From Lamellibrachia satsuma (Eukaryota > Annelida > Polychaeta > Sabellida > Siboglinidae), in contig BSQZ01000004.1 in NCBI GenBank assembly GCA_033239005.1, positions 9,792,007 through 9,856,006 on the forward strand: DNA of 64,000 nucleotides. The letters run 5' to 3'. The position numbers were made by a program, and so were the translations under genes. The notes under the pieces were generated by a model that made no database searches, was not told where the DNA came from, and was given only the letters and a program-made list of their open reading frames with translations. Shown here in pieces: positions 40,281-51,700 of this stretch (within the stretch, counting starts at the first letter, position 1; the number at the start of each line of letters is the position of its first letter).

Positions 40281-42561
40281 TTAACGGGAGACTCGGGTCG
40301 GATTTGATGGATTTTTGACAATAAAATGAATTTCGAGTTGTTGCTATTTCCGTGTATAAATATTATTCAACTTGCCATTCATGTAAGTTGCACTGTCGAA
40401 ATAAACACGTTTCTGTCATAAAACGTGTCTTTTGTATGATGCCTATCATTGCTAAGTCTTTGTTTATGTCGAATGAACCGAGATTAATGGGACATTAGGT
40501 GATTTTCCGCGAGCCATTGCATGCTGGAAAACGCTGCCATTCCAACATGGCGCATATCACGGGAAAGCCCCATTTTCGCTCTGTATGATGACACAAACAG
40601 TTTTAAAATGTGCCCGGAGGTATCCGAGTAATTCCGACTATAAATGACCGCCTCTGAACCATCTCGGTGACAAAGGAATGGGGAATGCCACGACGATTCG
40701 CCGGACATCACCACGTGATGTCGGATTCCCTCAAATCAAGCGCTCTAATTGGTTGTAATACTAATTTCCATCCTCTGACGTCAGCTTGAAATACCAGCTA
40801 CGTTCGATTCGATCGACTTTTTTATCCCATGAGTTTCGTTCATTTATATCGCTTTGTAAAACGACATTATGCCGTTTGGTCGAAAGCGAGTGGGCGGTTA
40901 CGGTACTGGGAGGCAGCGAAAGTTTGCATCGTTGCAGTTAGCGTGTGATGCGAAGGCATCGAGGGTTGAATTCGCCAATGAACCTGCGGCGACAACTTCG
41001 TCTTCTTCGACTTCGACCATCACCGTCCGTGGTGCCAGCGAGAATGGCACGCAGTGTAAGTTTAATTCTGATATTTCATATGTTCACTTGCGTTTTATCC
41101 AAACATCGCCTTTGTGGCATAACTATTACTGTATAAACGATTTGACGCTGATCTAGTTCATGCTGTTGATGTTCGTGGTTGTGTTGACATTCAGGCCCAG
41201 GGTCCATCCAGGCACATCAGAAACAGAGTTGTAACTATGTCTATGGTTTATTATATTACTACAATTTGCCCTGGTAATTATTGTATACATAGCCTATATA
41301 CACACGCGCGCGGTGTGTGTGTGTGTGTATAATATGGCAATGCCAATAAAATAAATTGCATTCAATGCCATACCCCTGCATACGTAGCAAGGGGGCTTTT
41401 GTTGTTGAACATGTCTTGGATACTTTTGTTCATGAAATACATTTATATTGTGTATTTTTCCAGGCATCAATGCGGTCATCAACAGTACCAGCTGATCCGT
41501 CTCGGAGACTGTCTGTCACTGAACGGAAGTTTGGTTATGCAGATCTTCTGGAGGAGATAGGTGTCCCGCGATTCCTGGTTGAGGATGAGACAGATGCTGA
41601 TGGAGATCTTTCAACAGTACTTGTACGCTGTGCCGTGTTGCCATCACTTGTTGCGAACCTGCTATGCACGTTGTGTAGGAAGCATACACTCTCCACCCCA
41701 GCTGTCGACCGTACCGCACCCTCGGCGTGGTGTGTGGCCTCAAGACTTTCTGCACCAGTTGCGACAAGGTCATCAATGCAAATCTGTCATCAGACTGTAT
41801 CGATGGGACTCAGGCGACGAATGTCCCATTTGTCGTGGTGAGATCAGCTGTGTCGGCAACGATGGACATGGGTGTCGGGTACTCGGGACTTGTGTGAAAT
41901 TTATTTTACAATGCCAATGACTCTTAACTTTGCCTTTTGATAGATTATACATTCAGTAATATGTATGCAAAGTTTCAATCATCTAGGTTGCTTTTCAGAT
42001 GTTGAAATGTATGTGCCAATGTACATAAACTTTGAACACGATTTTCTCAAAAACATGTTTTCCCTCACACCTACTGCCTCCCGTGTCACTTATCTCTGCT
42101 ATTGTTTGACAGAATTACTTGAAACTTTCTACAGTGTTTCTTGATAGTATGCTCTTGAAAACTATCTAGTAACTTTTTAGAAAACATTATTTATATTTTA
42201 TATAATGAACCATCAATGTAAAATTTCATGATGAAAAAATACATTCAGATGTAAAAAAATCATGAAAACAAAATTTTTTTGAAAACTTGGAAAGTCAACT
42301 GACTGTTTTCATTGGGATTATGTGGAGTAACTACACACCAAATTTGAGTCCTCTAAATCCAATGGTTACTGATATAAGTCACACGCAACATTCAATCCAA
42401 GATGGCTGCATACCGTGGGAAAATATGTATGAAACTTTCTGAAAAAAATTCACAGCATTACTCTTACCTGGACTTGCAATCTATGAAAGTTTCAGCTCTG
42501 TAGGTTCAGTGATAATGAAATAAGAAAATAAAATGCGTTTAGACCCAAGCGACGCCCTAAA
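40281..42561 (+). mobile_element. Kolobok/Mutator-like transposon remnant
   Basis: Left end TTAA then CGGGAGACTCGGGTC; the right end read inverted is TTTAGGGCGTCGCTTGGGTC, only partly matching, so the boundaries are tentative. Inside is the N-terminal part of a transposase (see 40869) and a long non-coding 3' part, as if the middle was deleted. TTAA targets are known for Kolobok elements. Confidence 0.45.
40869..41900 (+). pseudogene. Transposase N-terminus, Mutator-like domain type, frameshifted
   Basis: Starts MPFGRKRVGGYGTGRQRKF, with a basic N-terminus. Between 41464 and 41705 the frame gives LSVTERKFGYADLL, then a zinc-like LCTLCRKHTL. From about 41721 another frame continues LGVVCGLKTFCTSCDKVI and ATMDMGVGYSGL. 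The order (S..RK motif, CxxC, a GL.L.C..C pair, then a small-residue helix ending G.GYSGL) fits the N-terminal part of the Mutator-like transposase family found in Kolobok-type elements. One frameshift lies near 41710. Whether 41056-41463 is an intron is unclear: gtaagt is present but the phase to 41464 does not fit. A TGACGTCA site lies about 90 bp upstream. Confidence 0.5.
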
Positions 42562-43380
42562 CAAATACCTAGATGATGCTCCCAAGATGCCAGTGGCAAT
42601 TAAATATAAAAACAAAGATATGTATACAAAATAAATTATCTAATCAGTTAAAGTTATCCATTTTGGAATTGTTATGGTGGCAGTCTTAAAATATTAGATT
42701 ATCCCCACATAATTGTGCTAGAGTCAAACATTTTTTATTTGTGAACTTCACAGAGTGGTCTTTACAGTGATGCTACACTTGATGGATCTTTAATAATAAA
42801 AAATCCATTCTTAACTATATGCATTTTTGAAATTGGCATAAAATTGGCAGATACTTTTCTTGATGGTGGCAAACTTTAAATATTAATATCTTCCCATAGA
42901 ATTAAGCTAGAGTCAAAATGTTTGCATTTCTGAACTTCTTAGAGTGGCCTTTACAATGATAATTGATAATTTGCAGGATATTTAAAAACAAATGTTGTTA
43001 AAATTATGCATTTTGGAAATTGGCTTGAAATCGGCAGACACTTTTCTTGATGGTGGCGACCTTTAAATATTAATATCTTCCCATAGTATAGAATTAAGTT
43101 AGAGTCAAATTGTTTGCATTTAAGAACTTCTGAAAGACTGGCATTTACAACGATACTACACGTGTGGGGTACAAAAAGAAAGCAAAAACAACTGACATGC
43201 CTAGAGACGTGTGTTCTTCGTCAACACACGTCTTTGCATCTTGGGAAATCTTGAGGAGAACACGGGATTGAATTTGGTGGATTTTATATTTGTCTAAAGC
43301 GTGGAATATTGATCGGATAAGTATTATTATTGCGTGTATATTAAACATAAACTTACAAGAGTCCTTGTTTAGTCAATAGT
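42562..43380. repeat. Three diverged 180-bp tandem units
   Basis: Blocks at about 42655-42745, 42830-42925 and 43008-43140 share CATTTTTGGAAATTGGC-, CTTTTCTTGATGGTGGC- and AGAGTCAAA-type words in the same order. An old tandem duplication. No gene. Confidence 0.6.
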
Positions 43381-43680
43381 TGCTGTTAAAATTTAGCTAT
43401 AGGAGTAATTTAGGGTAGTTTATATCGTAGGTCTCCGAGGACTCGGTAGCGCGAGCGATAATTAAGGGTTGTTGTTTTCAGTTGATTGGGTACATAATAC
43501 GAAACGTAATATTATTGTAAATAATTTAGTACATATTAAATAATGAAAACCTAAATATTTTGTTTTAGCAACATTTATTGTTAAAAGTTAGCCGTAGGTA
43601 GTAATTCAGTGTTATTTAAATAAGGTCACTAAAATTTCGTTAGCGCGAGCGATATTACGTTTTGTTAGTCAGCTGTTACA
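43381..43680 (+). promoter_or_regulatory. Tandem 5' monomers of the LINE
   Basis: Unit 1 (43384-43480) and unit 2 (43580-43675) share TTAAAA.TTAGC, then TAGG..GTAATT.AG and TAGCGCGAGCGATA, with a period of about 196 bp. Repeated 5' units like these act as promoters in several LINE families; here that is inference. Confidence 0.6.
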
Positions 43681-43838
43681 TAGAAAGTAAGTTGCAAGGC
43701 AGTAGCTGTAAATTTAATTAAGGCATAAGTAACATACTATAAAGTGTGTATTACAACACAGAAACAGTCTTTGTGAAGACTACCTAGTATAAATTGATTA
43801 TAAACGGATTATAAACAAATACAAATTTAATTTCTAAC

Positions 43839-44912
43839 ATGGCGCCGTGCAAACGCCAAGTAAAGGCGAAACGTAATTTGATATGTTCTAGCTGCGACAG
43901 CTGTATAGACTTTGCAAAGTCCGGGTGTGTAAATTCGTGGGCGGAGGTGCAGGCGGATGATTTCCATTTCGTGTGTAGGGGGTGTAAGACAGTGAAATAT
44001 CTGCAGGAGCAGGTGATTGAGCTAAGGCATATGATTTTGATGATGACAGGGCAGGGTGATACAGAAGTGAGCAGAGGTGGTGAGAATGATGAGAGCAGAG
44101 GTGGTGAGACTGAGGAGAGCAGAGGTGGTGAGACCGAGGAGAGCAGAGGTGGTGAGACCAAGGAGAACAAGGAGAGCAGTGGCAATGTGAGGGAGAAAGC
44201 TGGTAAGAAGAAGAAAGATGACAGAAGGCAGAGAATGCAACAAAAGAGAGGTAAGCGGGTGAGTGGAGAGGGATTGCCAGGTGGTAAGGCAGTAAAGGTT
44301 GATGATATGAGAGAAAGGGGGCATGCTAGTAGTGTGCAACAGGAAAGGAGCTTTGCTGATGTAGTATCACAGGGGAAAGCGAGGAAAGCCCGGGTATTTA
44401 TGGGGGATTCCATCATTAGGAAAGTGGATAAAATTTTAAATAGAGGAGATGACATAACAGTATGCCTACCAGGGGCAAAAGTAGAGGATATAGCAGAGAA
44501 GGCAGGACAGGTCATGGGTGGTGGCACGGGAGGTGCTGTTCTCGTGCATGTGGGAACGAACAATGCAGAGAAGAAGGGAATGTCATCCATCGTTGGTAAG
44601 TACAGGAGGTTGATCAAGACACTTAAAGAGGCACGAGTTGGGCAGATCGTATTGTCGGGGATATTATCAATAATGGGAGGCAGGGGTGAGGAATATAGGA
44701 ACTGTAGAAGGATGGCAATCAACACACAGGTACAGAAGGTATGTATGGAGGAGGGAGTAGGCTTCATAGACATGTGGTTAAACTTTGTGGGAAGAGGTGA
44801 CTTTTTCATGAGAGATGGACTACATCTGACAGGGAAGGGCACTGCAGTTCTTGCGTGTGAGTTTGTCAGAGTTGTCGACGAGGGCACAGGTACCATAAAT
44901 TATTTAAACTAG
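43839..44912 (+). CDS. LINE ORF1: PHD-like finger plus SGNH hydrolase, intact 357 aa
   Basis: Residues 1-60 hold a zinc finger of PHD type (CSSCDSCIDF, CVNSW, FVCRGCK). Residues 75-110 are four to five copies of an acidic SRGGE(T/N)(E/D)E repeat, followed by a basic segment (KKKDDRRQRMQQKRGKR) that could bind RNA. Residues about 180-345 form an SGNH esterase fold: GDSIIRKVD (Ser block), HVGTNNAEKKG (block with Asn) and a final MRDGLHLTGKG (Asp-His). CR1-type ORF1 proteins carry this PHD plus esterase pair and assist the RNP on target or membrane surfaces. The frame is intact, unlike ORF2. The long minus ORF opposite it is a shadow. Confidence 0.88.
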   Translation: MAPCKRQVKAKRNLICSSCDSCIDFAKSGCVNSWAEVQADDFHFVCRGCKTVKYLQEQVIELRHMILMMTGQGDTEVSRGGENDESRGGETEESRGGETEESRGGETKENKESSGNVREKAGKKKKDDRRQRMQQKRGKRVSGEGLPGGKAVKVDDMRERGHASSVQQERSFADVVSQGKARKARVFMGDSIIRKVDKILNRGDDITVCLPGAKVEDIAEKAGQVMGGGTGGAVLVHVGTNNAEKKGMSSIVGKYRRLIKTLKEARVGQIVLSGILSIMGGRGEEYRNCRRMAINTQVQKVCMEEGVGFIDMWLNFVGRGDFFMRDGLHLTGKGTAVLACEFVRVVDEGTGTINYLN

Positions 44913-47738
44913 ATGCGCAGGGGGAACTGACAGAGAAAACTCAAAGGAGTACTACTACAAATACACATCCAAAGAAATGTTCACCAATAATTTCAGACAA
45001 TGAACTTAAATGTGTATGCTTAAATGCCAGGAGCATAGTAAATAAAAAAAGTGAGTTAGACATTATGGTAGCAGATATTGATCCTCATGTAATAGGCATC
45101 ACAGAATCATGGGCAAATGAAGATATAGTAGATACTGAGTTAGCACTGACAGGCTATGTAATGTTTAGGAAGGATAGACGAGAAAGAAGGGGAGGTGGAG
45201 TAATTTTGTATATTAAAGAATCTATCCAAGCATATGAAATTACACTGAAAAGTGAAGCAGATAGTGTGGAAGCAATTTGGTGTAACATAGTTACCAGGAA
45301 CTCAACATTAACAATAGGAGTAGTTTATCGTAGTCCTAACATAGGACAAGAGGAAGATGTAAAATTACAAAAGGCGATAAGGGAGGTGAGCAAGGGAGAA
45401 TGTGTTATAATGGGTGATTTTAACCATGGCCATATACAATGGGAATCATTAGAGTGCTGGAGGGGACGACCATCAGTTTCTACTTCTAACACAGGATTGT
45501 TTCCTTACTCAACATGTCTTGGAACCAACCAGAGGTGGGAATGTGTTAGATTTAATTTTGTCTTCTCAAAATGAATTAGTTGACAATGTTAAAGTACACG
45601 AACCTTTGGGTTCAAGTGACCATAACCAAATCCATTTTAATATAAAAGTAAAGACAGGGAATGCATATAAAAAAACAATGGAGGAGGAACTTCAACAAAG
45701 GCAAATATAAAGTGATGAGAACATATCTAGCAAATATAGATTGGAATAACTTGCGGAAGAACAAGACAGCAACAGAATGCAGGACTTGTTTAAAATATGA
45801 GATTGAGGGCATTATTGAGACATTTATTCCATTAAGAAAACAAGGGAAAAGATCCAGGAAAAAACACCTGTCAAAAGAAGCTATTAGAAAAATTGCTCAC
45901 AAACAGATGCTGTGGAGGGTCTATAAACACACTGGAAATGTAGAAGACTACACAAACTACAAAGAGGCACTTAACCTAGCTACAACTGAAATTAGAAAAT
46001 CTAAAAGAACCTTTGAAAAAAAATTGGCAGCAAGAGTTTCTATGCTTATGTAAGGAGTAAACAGAAAGTTCGAGATAAGGTCGGACCACTGGAAAACAAC
46101 AGTGAAAACATAATTTCAGATGGGTTCCAAATGGCAGAGATCCTGAATGAGTATTTCAGCTCAGTTTTTACCACAGAAGATATCAGCTCACTTCCAGTTC
46201 CATTGACTAAATTTTAGGGCAATAAATCAGAACATTTAGGGCAGTTATTTGTAACTCCTGAAATTATAGCAAAGAAAATTAAGAAGATGAAAGATAATAA
46301 ATCACCTGGAGTTGATGGGATACCACCAAAACTGCTAAAGGAAATTGTTGATCAAATTAGTACACCACTTGCAAATTTATTTAACTTGTCACTAGAAGAA
46401 GGAATAGTTCCTTCAGAATGGAAAGAAGCAAACATTACGCCACTATTTAAGAAGGGATCGAGGAAGAAGCCAGAAAATTACAGACCAGTGAGTTTAACAT
46501 CAGTTGTATGTAAATTACTCGAAACATTAATTAGAGACCACATGGTGGAATTCCTCGTAAAACATAAATTAATAAATACATCTCAACATGGATTCCTAAA
46601 AGCAAGGTCATGTCTAACCAATCTCTTATGTTTTTTAGAAGAAATTACAAAGTGGGTAGATGACGGGTCACCAGTGGATGTTGTCTACTTAGATTTTCAG
46701 AAAGCTTTCGATAAAGTGCCACATCAAAGATTGTTACTTAAACTAAAAGCCCATGGTATAGGCAATGATGTAATCAACTGGATAGAAAAGTGGCTTACAC
46801 ACAGAAGACAGAGAGTAATAGTAGATGGTGAGATTTCAAACTGGAAATCTGTTTTGAGTGGGGTACCACAGGGATCAGTATTAGGCCCTATACTGTTTTT
46901 AATATATATAAATGATTTGGAGGATGACATATCTAGCAAAGTACACAAATTTGCAGATGACACAAAAGTATTCAGAAAGGTTACTAATGATACAGATAAC
47001 CAAAGTTTACAAGATGATCTGGAAAAATTAGTTAAATGGTCAGAAAAATGGCAAATGTTATTCAATTTTGGGAAGTGTAAATGTATACACATAGGACATG
47101 GAAATATGGATGAGGAATATAAAATGGGGGATGCTGTACTAGGTAGAACCACACAAGAAAAGGATTTAGGAGTAATATTTAATGCTGACATGAAAGTTTC
47201 AGAGCAATGTGGGATTGCTGCTTCGAAAGGAAATCAAATTCTAGGGCTAATTAGGAGAACTATCACGTATAAGGAGAAACATCTAATTGTACCCCTGTAC
47301 AAAGCAATAGTTAGACCACATTTTGAATATTGTATTCAAGCATGGAGGCCATATCGTAAAAAAGACATAGATAAGCTAGAAAGAATACAACGAAGAGCAA
47401 CTAAGATGATTCCTGAATTAAGAGACCTCAGTTACGAAAGTCGCTTATTACAATGTGGTTTGACAACACTAGAGACCAGGAGACTAAGAGGAGACCAAAT
47501 AGAAGTGTTTAAAATAGTGAACGGTTATGAGGATGTTGATAGGAATATATTCTTCAAACTTAAAGAAGGCAGTAGAACCAGAGGACAAAAAGCAGCATTA
47601 GTTAAGGAGCAGTGTAGGTTGGACATGAGAAAGATAAATGAATGGAACAAACTGCCAAATGATTGTGTTAATGTTAGTAGTGTGAATATGTTTAAAAATA
47701 GAATTGACAGATATCTGATAAGGGCGGGCTACACATAG
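44913..47738 (+). pseudogene. LINE ORF2: endonuclease plus reverse transcriptase, three frame breaks
   Basis: Endonuclease: CVCLNARSIVNKKSEL, GITESWAN, RRGGGVILYIKES, VVYRSPN, GDFNHGHIQW and SSDHNQIHF. RT from 46270: DNKSPGVDGIPPKLLKE, WKEANITPLFKKG, YRPVSLTSVVCKLLE, HGFLKARSCLTN, YLDFQKAFDKVPH, SGVPQGSVLGPILF and the catalytic FADDTK (46949-46963), then KDLGVIFNAD and the C-terminal RRATKMIPELR. The order and residues are typical of CR1. Frameshifts lie at about 45470-45540 and 46030-46045, plus a TAG near 46216, so the protein is not made whole; the 483-codon RT part from 46287 remains open to TAG at 47738. Confidence 0.88.
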
Positions 47739-47842
47739 ATGAGAAAATTGTTGGACTCTCGATAAGACAATGGCTTTCTTGTCCACTTGCCATCAGGAAC
47801 TTGTTGTTCGAGATGGCAATCTTGTTAAATCTCTTGTTAAAA

Positions 47843-48745
47843 CACAACAGTTGGCAACACCAACACTTTTTGTGGACATCTGGCATCTAAAAAATCGGTC
47901 CGCCTATGCTATGCCATGGTATGGGTAGTTGTCGGCAAACAAACTGTCGGCGACTAAAAGTCGGCAGGTGTATGGGGGACTTTAGAGATTAGAATGAGGC
48001 GGCGAACGCTGCCTACGCCGCTACAACGCCAACGGCTACGGCTATGCTGTAAACGGTAAAATTATTTTGTGACGTTACACATCACGCCGTTGGCCCGTTG
48101 GCGTTGACGAAATGACGGTTTCATAGTTTCTCTACATATCAACCAACAGTCACTTAACTACATGCAACAGAAAACATGATTTATTTCCAAACGAATAAAA
48201 GTGTTTTGTAGATAAAGATCATAATTATGGACATAAAGGCGAAGTTTCTGACTCTGCCTCTGATAAAACGTTTCAGCGTTTTCTAGTTTCTATACTTCAA
48301 TCTTCATAAAAAACACCGCAGCATTTGGTTATACATTCTTGGTATTTTCGCCAATAATAGACAATACTTATCAGCTAAAGCACCACAAACCTGAACTAAT
48401 ACCATAAACTTTCGATATCACATAAATATTCCAAGGTTACTGTGAACTAACGTGATATTTCCTTTCTGCCTGTGAATTTCAAGAGAAGCAGACGACACAC
48501 ATGCACCGGAAATGTTAATACGCATGTAGGTCACTCATGCTTTGAAGGGGGCGTGGCTGTAATATGCTTTATCATTGGCTGGCTATTCATGACGTCATGT
48601 CGAATTGTGTCGTTTGCAACCAGTGGCCTCGGGATAAGTTTACAGGTGCCCTTAGTAACCAGGTATTGGTCATTTATCTTGTCCCGTAAGCTGACCGTGT
48701 TTTAAATGGATTCATGAATGATAAGCGGATGTTTTGTTCACGGCA
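47843..48745. promoter_or_regulatory. CIMIP7 upstream region with CRE, CCAAT and GC boxes
   Basis: Within 200 bp of the CIMIP7 ATG are a GC box (GGGGGCGTGGC at about 48547), an inverted CCAAT (ATTGGCT at about 48574) and a perfect CRE (TGACGTCA, 48590-48597). CRE sites are common in post-meiotic germ-cell promoters. GTAACCAGG at about 48655 resembles half of an RFX X-box of ciliary genes. No TATA. Initiation is probably about 48640-48740. Confidence 0.4.
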
Positions 48746-48775
48746 ATGGCCAGGAGAGATATTGTTGGAAGCTGG
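48746..48775 (+). CDS. CIMIP7: CIMIP7 exon 1
   Basis: Ten codons MARRDIVGSW, donor TGG|gtgagt. Too short to show in a normal ORF search. The human protein also places VGSW a few residues from Met. Confidence 0.82.
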
Positions 48776-51700
48776 GTGAGTACATTTTGTAACTGTCATT
48801 TGAAAGTGTATAAATAACGTTAGACAGTAAGACATAAAACAGCGATTTGAATAATGTGACAGATAGCCATGTCCATGCCTGGCATGGATAACCAACCATA
48901 CATACTAGCCATAGGGTTGTGACGTTATCGTTTGTCATGGAATAAGTTTCAAAATTGTCTTCAAATGTCACGATCTCAAATAACTTGCAAACCACGATTG
49001 TGTCTAGATGTGGTGAGATGATGAGAGACATACGTGTATGTTAATAATATCAGTAAATTTAGTGGAAACAATGTTCCATTTGTTATTGACTGTCATGTTT
49101 GGATGATCTGCTATTCCATTGACTACATTAAGCGTCTTCTTCTTCTATACAAGTAGCCTCCTATCAGATGAATAATTACATGCTGTATGCATCACAGCAA
49201 AGGAAAGCAGATTAAAAATAAAAATACCATTAGTGAATGCTTCTTTATTAAATTTAGCATGTTGGTGAATACAAAATCTAGAATATTCTTAGTGTTACAT
49301 ATTGTGTGTGTGTGTGTGTGTGTGCGCGCACGTGCGTGCGTGCGTGTGACATCTTTGACATGTTGGGTTATAGGCAATTCTCCTGTATGAAAGATACTAA
49401 CTTGTTACTCGCAATTGTGCTATAACCAATGTTAGGTATAATTAAACTTTCTCAGTTGATATTTGGAAAGTTAAAATCACCAGTAATAATGACATTGTGT
49501 TTATTCATCTTATTTATTTCTACATCTACATATTTCTTTTTGATGCTTTGACAAATAATGAGAATACTGTGCTTACAAATACTATTAAAAATGTGACGGC
49601 CACCAACAGTTCGTAGACGAGTTGGTAGAAATTGTTAAAAGTTGCCACAAGTGTAATTTATTGACCACACATCTATTAATACTCCTATATTAAGGCCACC
49701 TTAAACTTAAAACTATTAATGATATCAAGCTTATTTGTTGCATATCATCATATCATATGAAAAGCTAGTTAGTGGGAAATTTTTATTGCTCCTCGAGATG
49801 CAAGTGCAGAAACCCATATCTTGGTTCATTCATATGGAATTACCCATATATTACAACTACTAATACTTTAGTACAATACCTTCTCTGGTCTGATCTCATA
49901 TATGTAACCCCAATGCTGTTCAATTTTAAACTTTAATGTCTGTTGTTTTCTTATTTTTTCAGTTCCCATCAGGATTCCATGGTCATTTTAGGTGTAAGTC
50001 ACGGCCAGATTTTAGCTGTGAATACAGGCATCTAGCTAAACCTGCACCACCACGCAATTTTATGAATCGCATGCATGTGAGTTTGAAGCTAATTTATTCT
50101 CAATTCTATATCATACACATATATTATTAATTTGTTTGCTGACCTAGAAATAAGTGAAAATCAAATATTACAGATACAAAGTAGTATAATTTGATAATAT
50201 TGACTGCATTTTATATACCTGTACTTGTTGTTTGGCATTTACATCATTAAGAAATAAGATTATATAATGTAAATAATACATGAACACATGTATGCCAACC
50301 CCGAATGGTGCACAGGTGTGTAAGACTGGTAACAGAAATCTGTAAGACCTGCAAATGAACCCATATCAATGTCTACATATGTTGGTTTGCTACATATGCT
50401 CAAAAGGATCCTGCTATGCAAACTGAAATATATATTCATTGGATCTTACAACACTTTGATGTATGCTGCTAACTATGTTTCAATATGTCGTTTATTGTCA
50501 CTATTGAATTGTTTAGTACACCGTACAATTCCGGCATTCACACCTTGTTACCCGGCGGGCAAGAGTAGTGCGCATGATCGTAGCTACAGTCTTTTGTATA
50601 AGTCACATCTTGACACATCCCGTTTGTTCTAAAAGAACTTAATGTCATTTTAAAGTATGAGTATTATACTTCTTAATCTATTCACAGCAAATAATTATAA
50701 GTAGTATGCAGTGCATGAACATGTAAAAACACATGCCCACAATTAGTCTTCATTGTAATATCGTCTATATACAACTATCAATAATTATGAATTAAATGTT
50801 GAATGTTCTCAAACATCTGAACGATTAACAATAATAATTATGAACTATGACGTCATATATTCTAAATAATCAGGTAAACTGGCCAATTAAACCGAAATTA
50901 TTGTTAAATGTTCAATCATTCTTGCACAGTCCAATTTTCGATCAATGTTTTTACAGTACAATCACTTTTGTACATAGTTCGCCAGACGCGCAGGTCTTTT
51001 CTTCTGTCTGGTTGATCGTCTGATGATCAGCGGTTCACAGCTAATCACCGTCTCGTTCAGGGTGATGCTATTTTTCGTGACAGGAACAGCTGCATAGCAT
51101 TGCAGGTCATGTGACAGAACTTGGCACAGGTGGTACTGTCTCGCGTGTTCTTCTTAGATGCACTTGATTTCGCCTGCATGTGCCCTCAGGTGTATCTACC
51201 TCATACGAACGCTCATCCAGTCATCTTTGCACAACAGCCTTTTCCCATTCCTTTTATCCGTGACGAAATGGCTTAATTCAGACCACATCCCCTTCTAGGA
51301 CGGGCAGATCTTTGGCAGTCTTGTTGTAGTGTTTGGCCTGTTTACATTGCAAATCCTTGAGGCGGATTCTGTCTTGGTTCAGATACTCTTTCCCTCGCGG
51401 TGCTAGAAGCTTGCTGGACATCAGCAATAATGTCCGGGTTCTCCTGTTCAGTAAACGTTTGTGCCGGGCTGCTTCCCAGACCTTGTGTTGGTGTGTTCCT
51501 GATCTCTAACAGAACAAGATAGGGGTCGGTCTGCGATTTCTTGCATTTGGGGAACATCAACTTTGCAGATTTGACATCCGCTTCTGCTTTCCCATTGGGA
51601 TTTTAGTGCCCTGGTGCACTTGTTTGATGCTCAAAATCCCATTTCGCAGCGAATGTGCAGAACTCTTCCGACACGTACTGAGGTCCATTATCACTCACGA

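Larger units (their letters stand above)
43381..47842 (+). mobile_element. Near full-length CR1-like LINE
   Basis: 5' region with two tandem monomers, ORF1 (43839-44912), ORF2 (44913-47738, broken) and a 3' tail of TCTTGTTAAA repeats ending about 47842. It lies in the intergenic space between IHO1 and CIMIP7, same direction as CIMIP7. It is the reference copy for the fragments at 7.4, 9.4, 17.4, 21.8 and 56 kb. No target duplication found. Confidence 0.9.

Noticed and set aside
41356..41841. 161-codon ORF as an intact host gene
   Set aside because: Its C-terminal part is in the wrong frame; the conserved transposase words continue in another frame after about 41710.
43784..44896. 370-codon minus-strand ORF
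   Set aside because: It lies exactly opposite LINE ORF1; its Pro/Ser/Leu-rich composition is the mirror of the acidic RGGE repeat and basic region.
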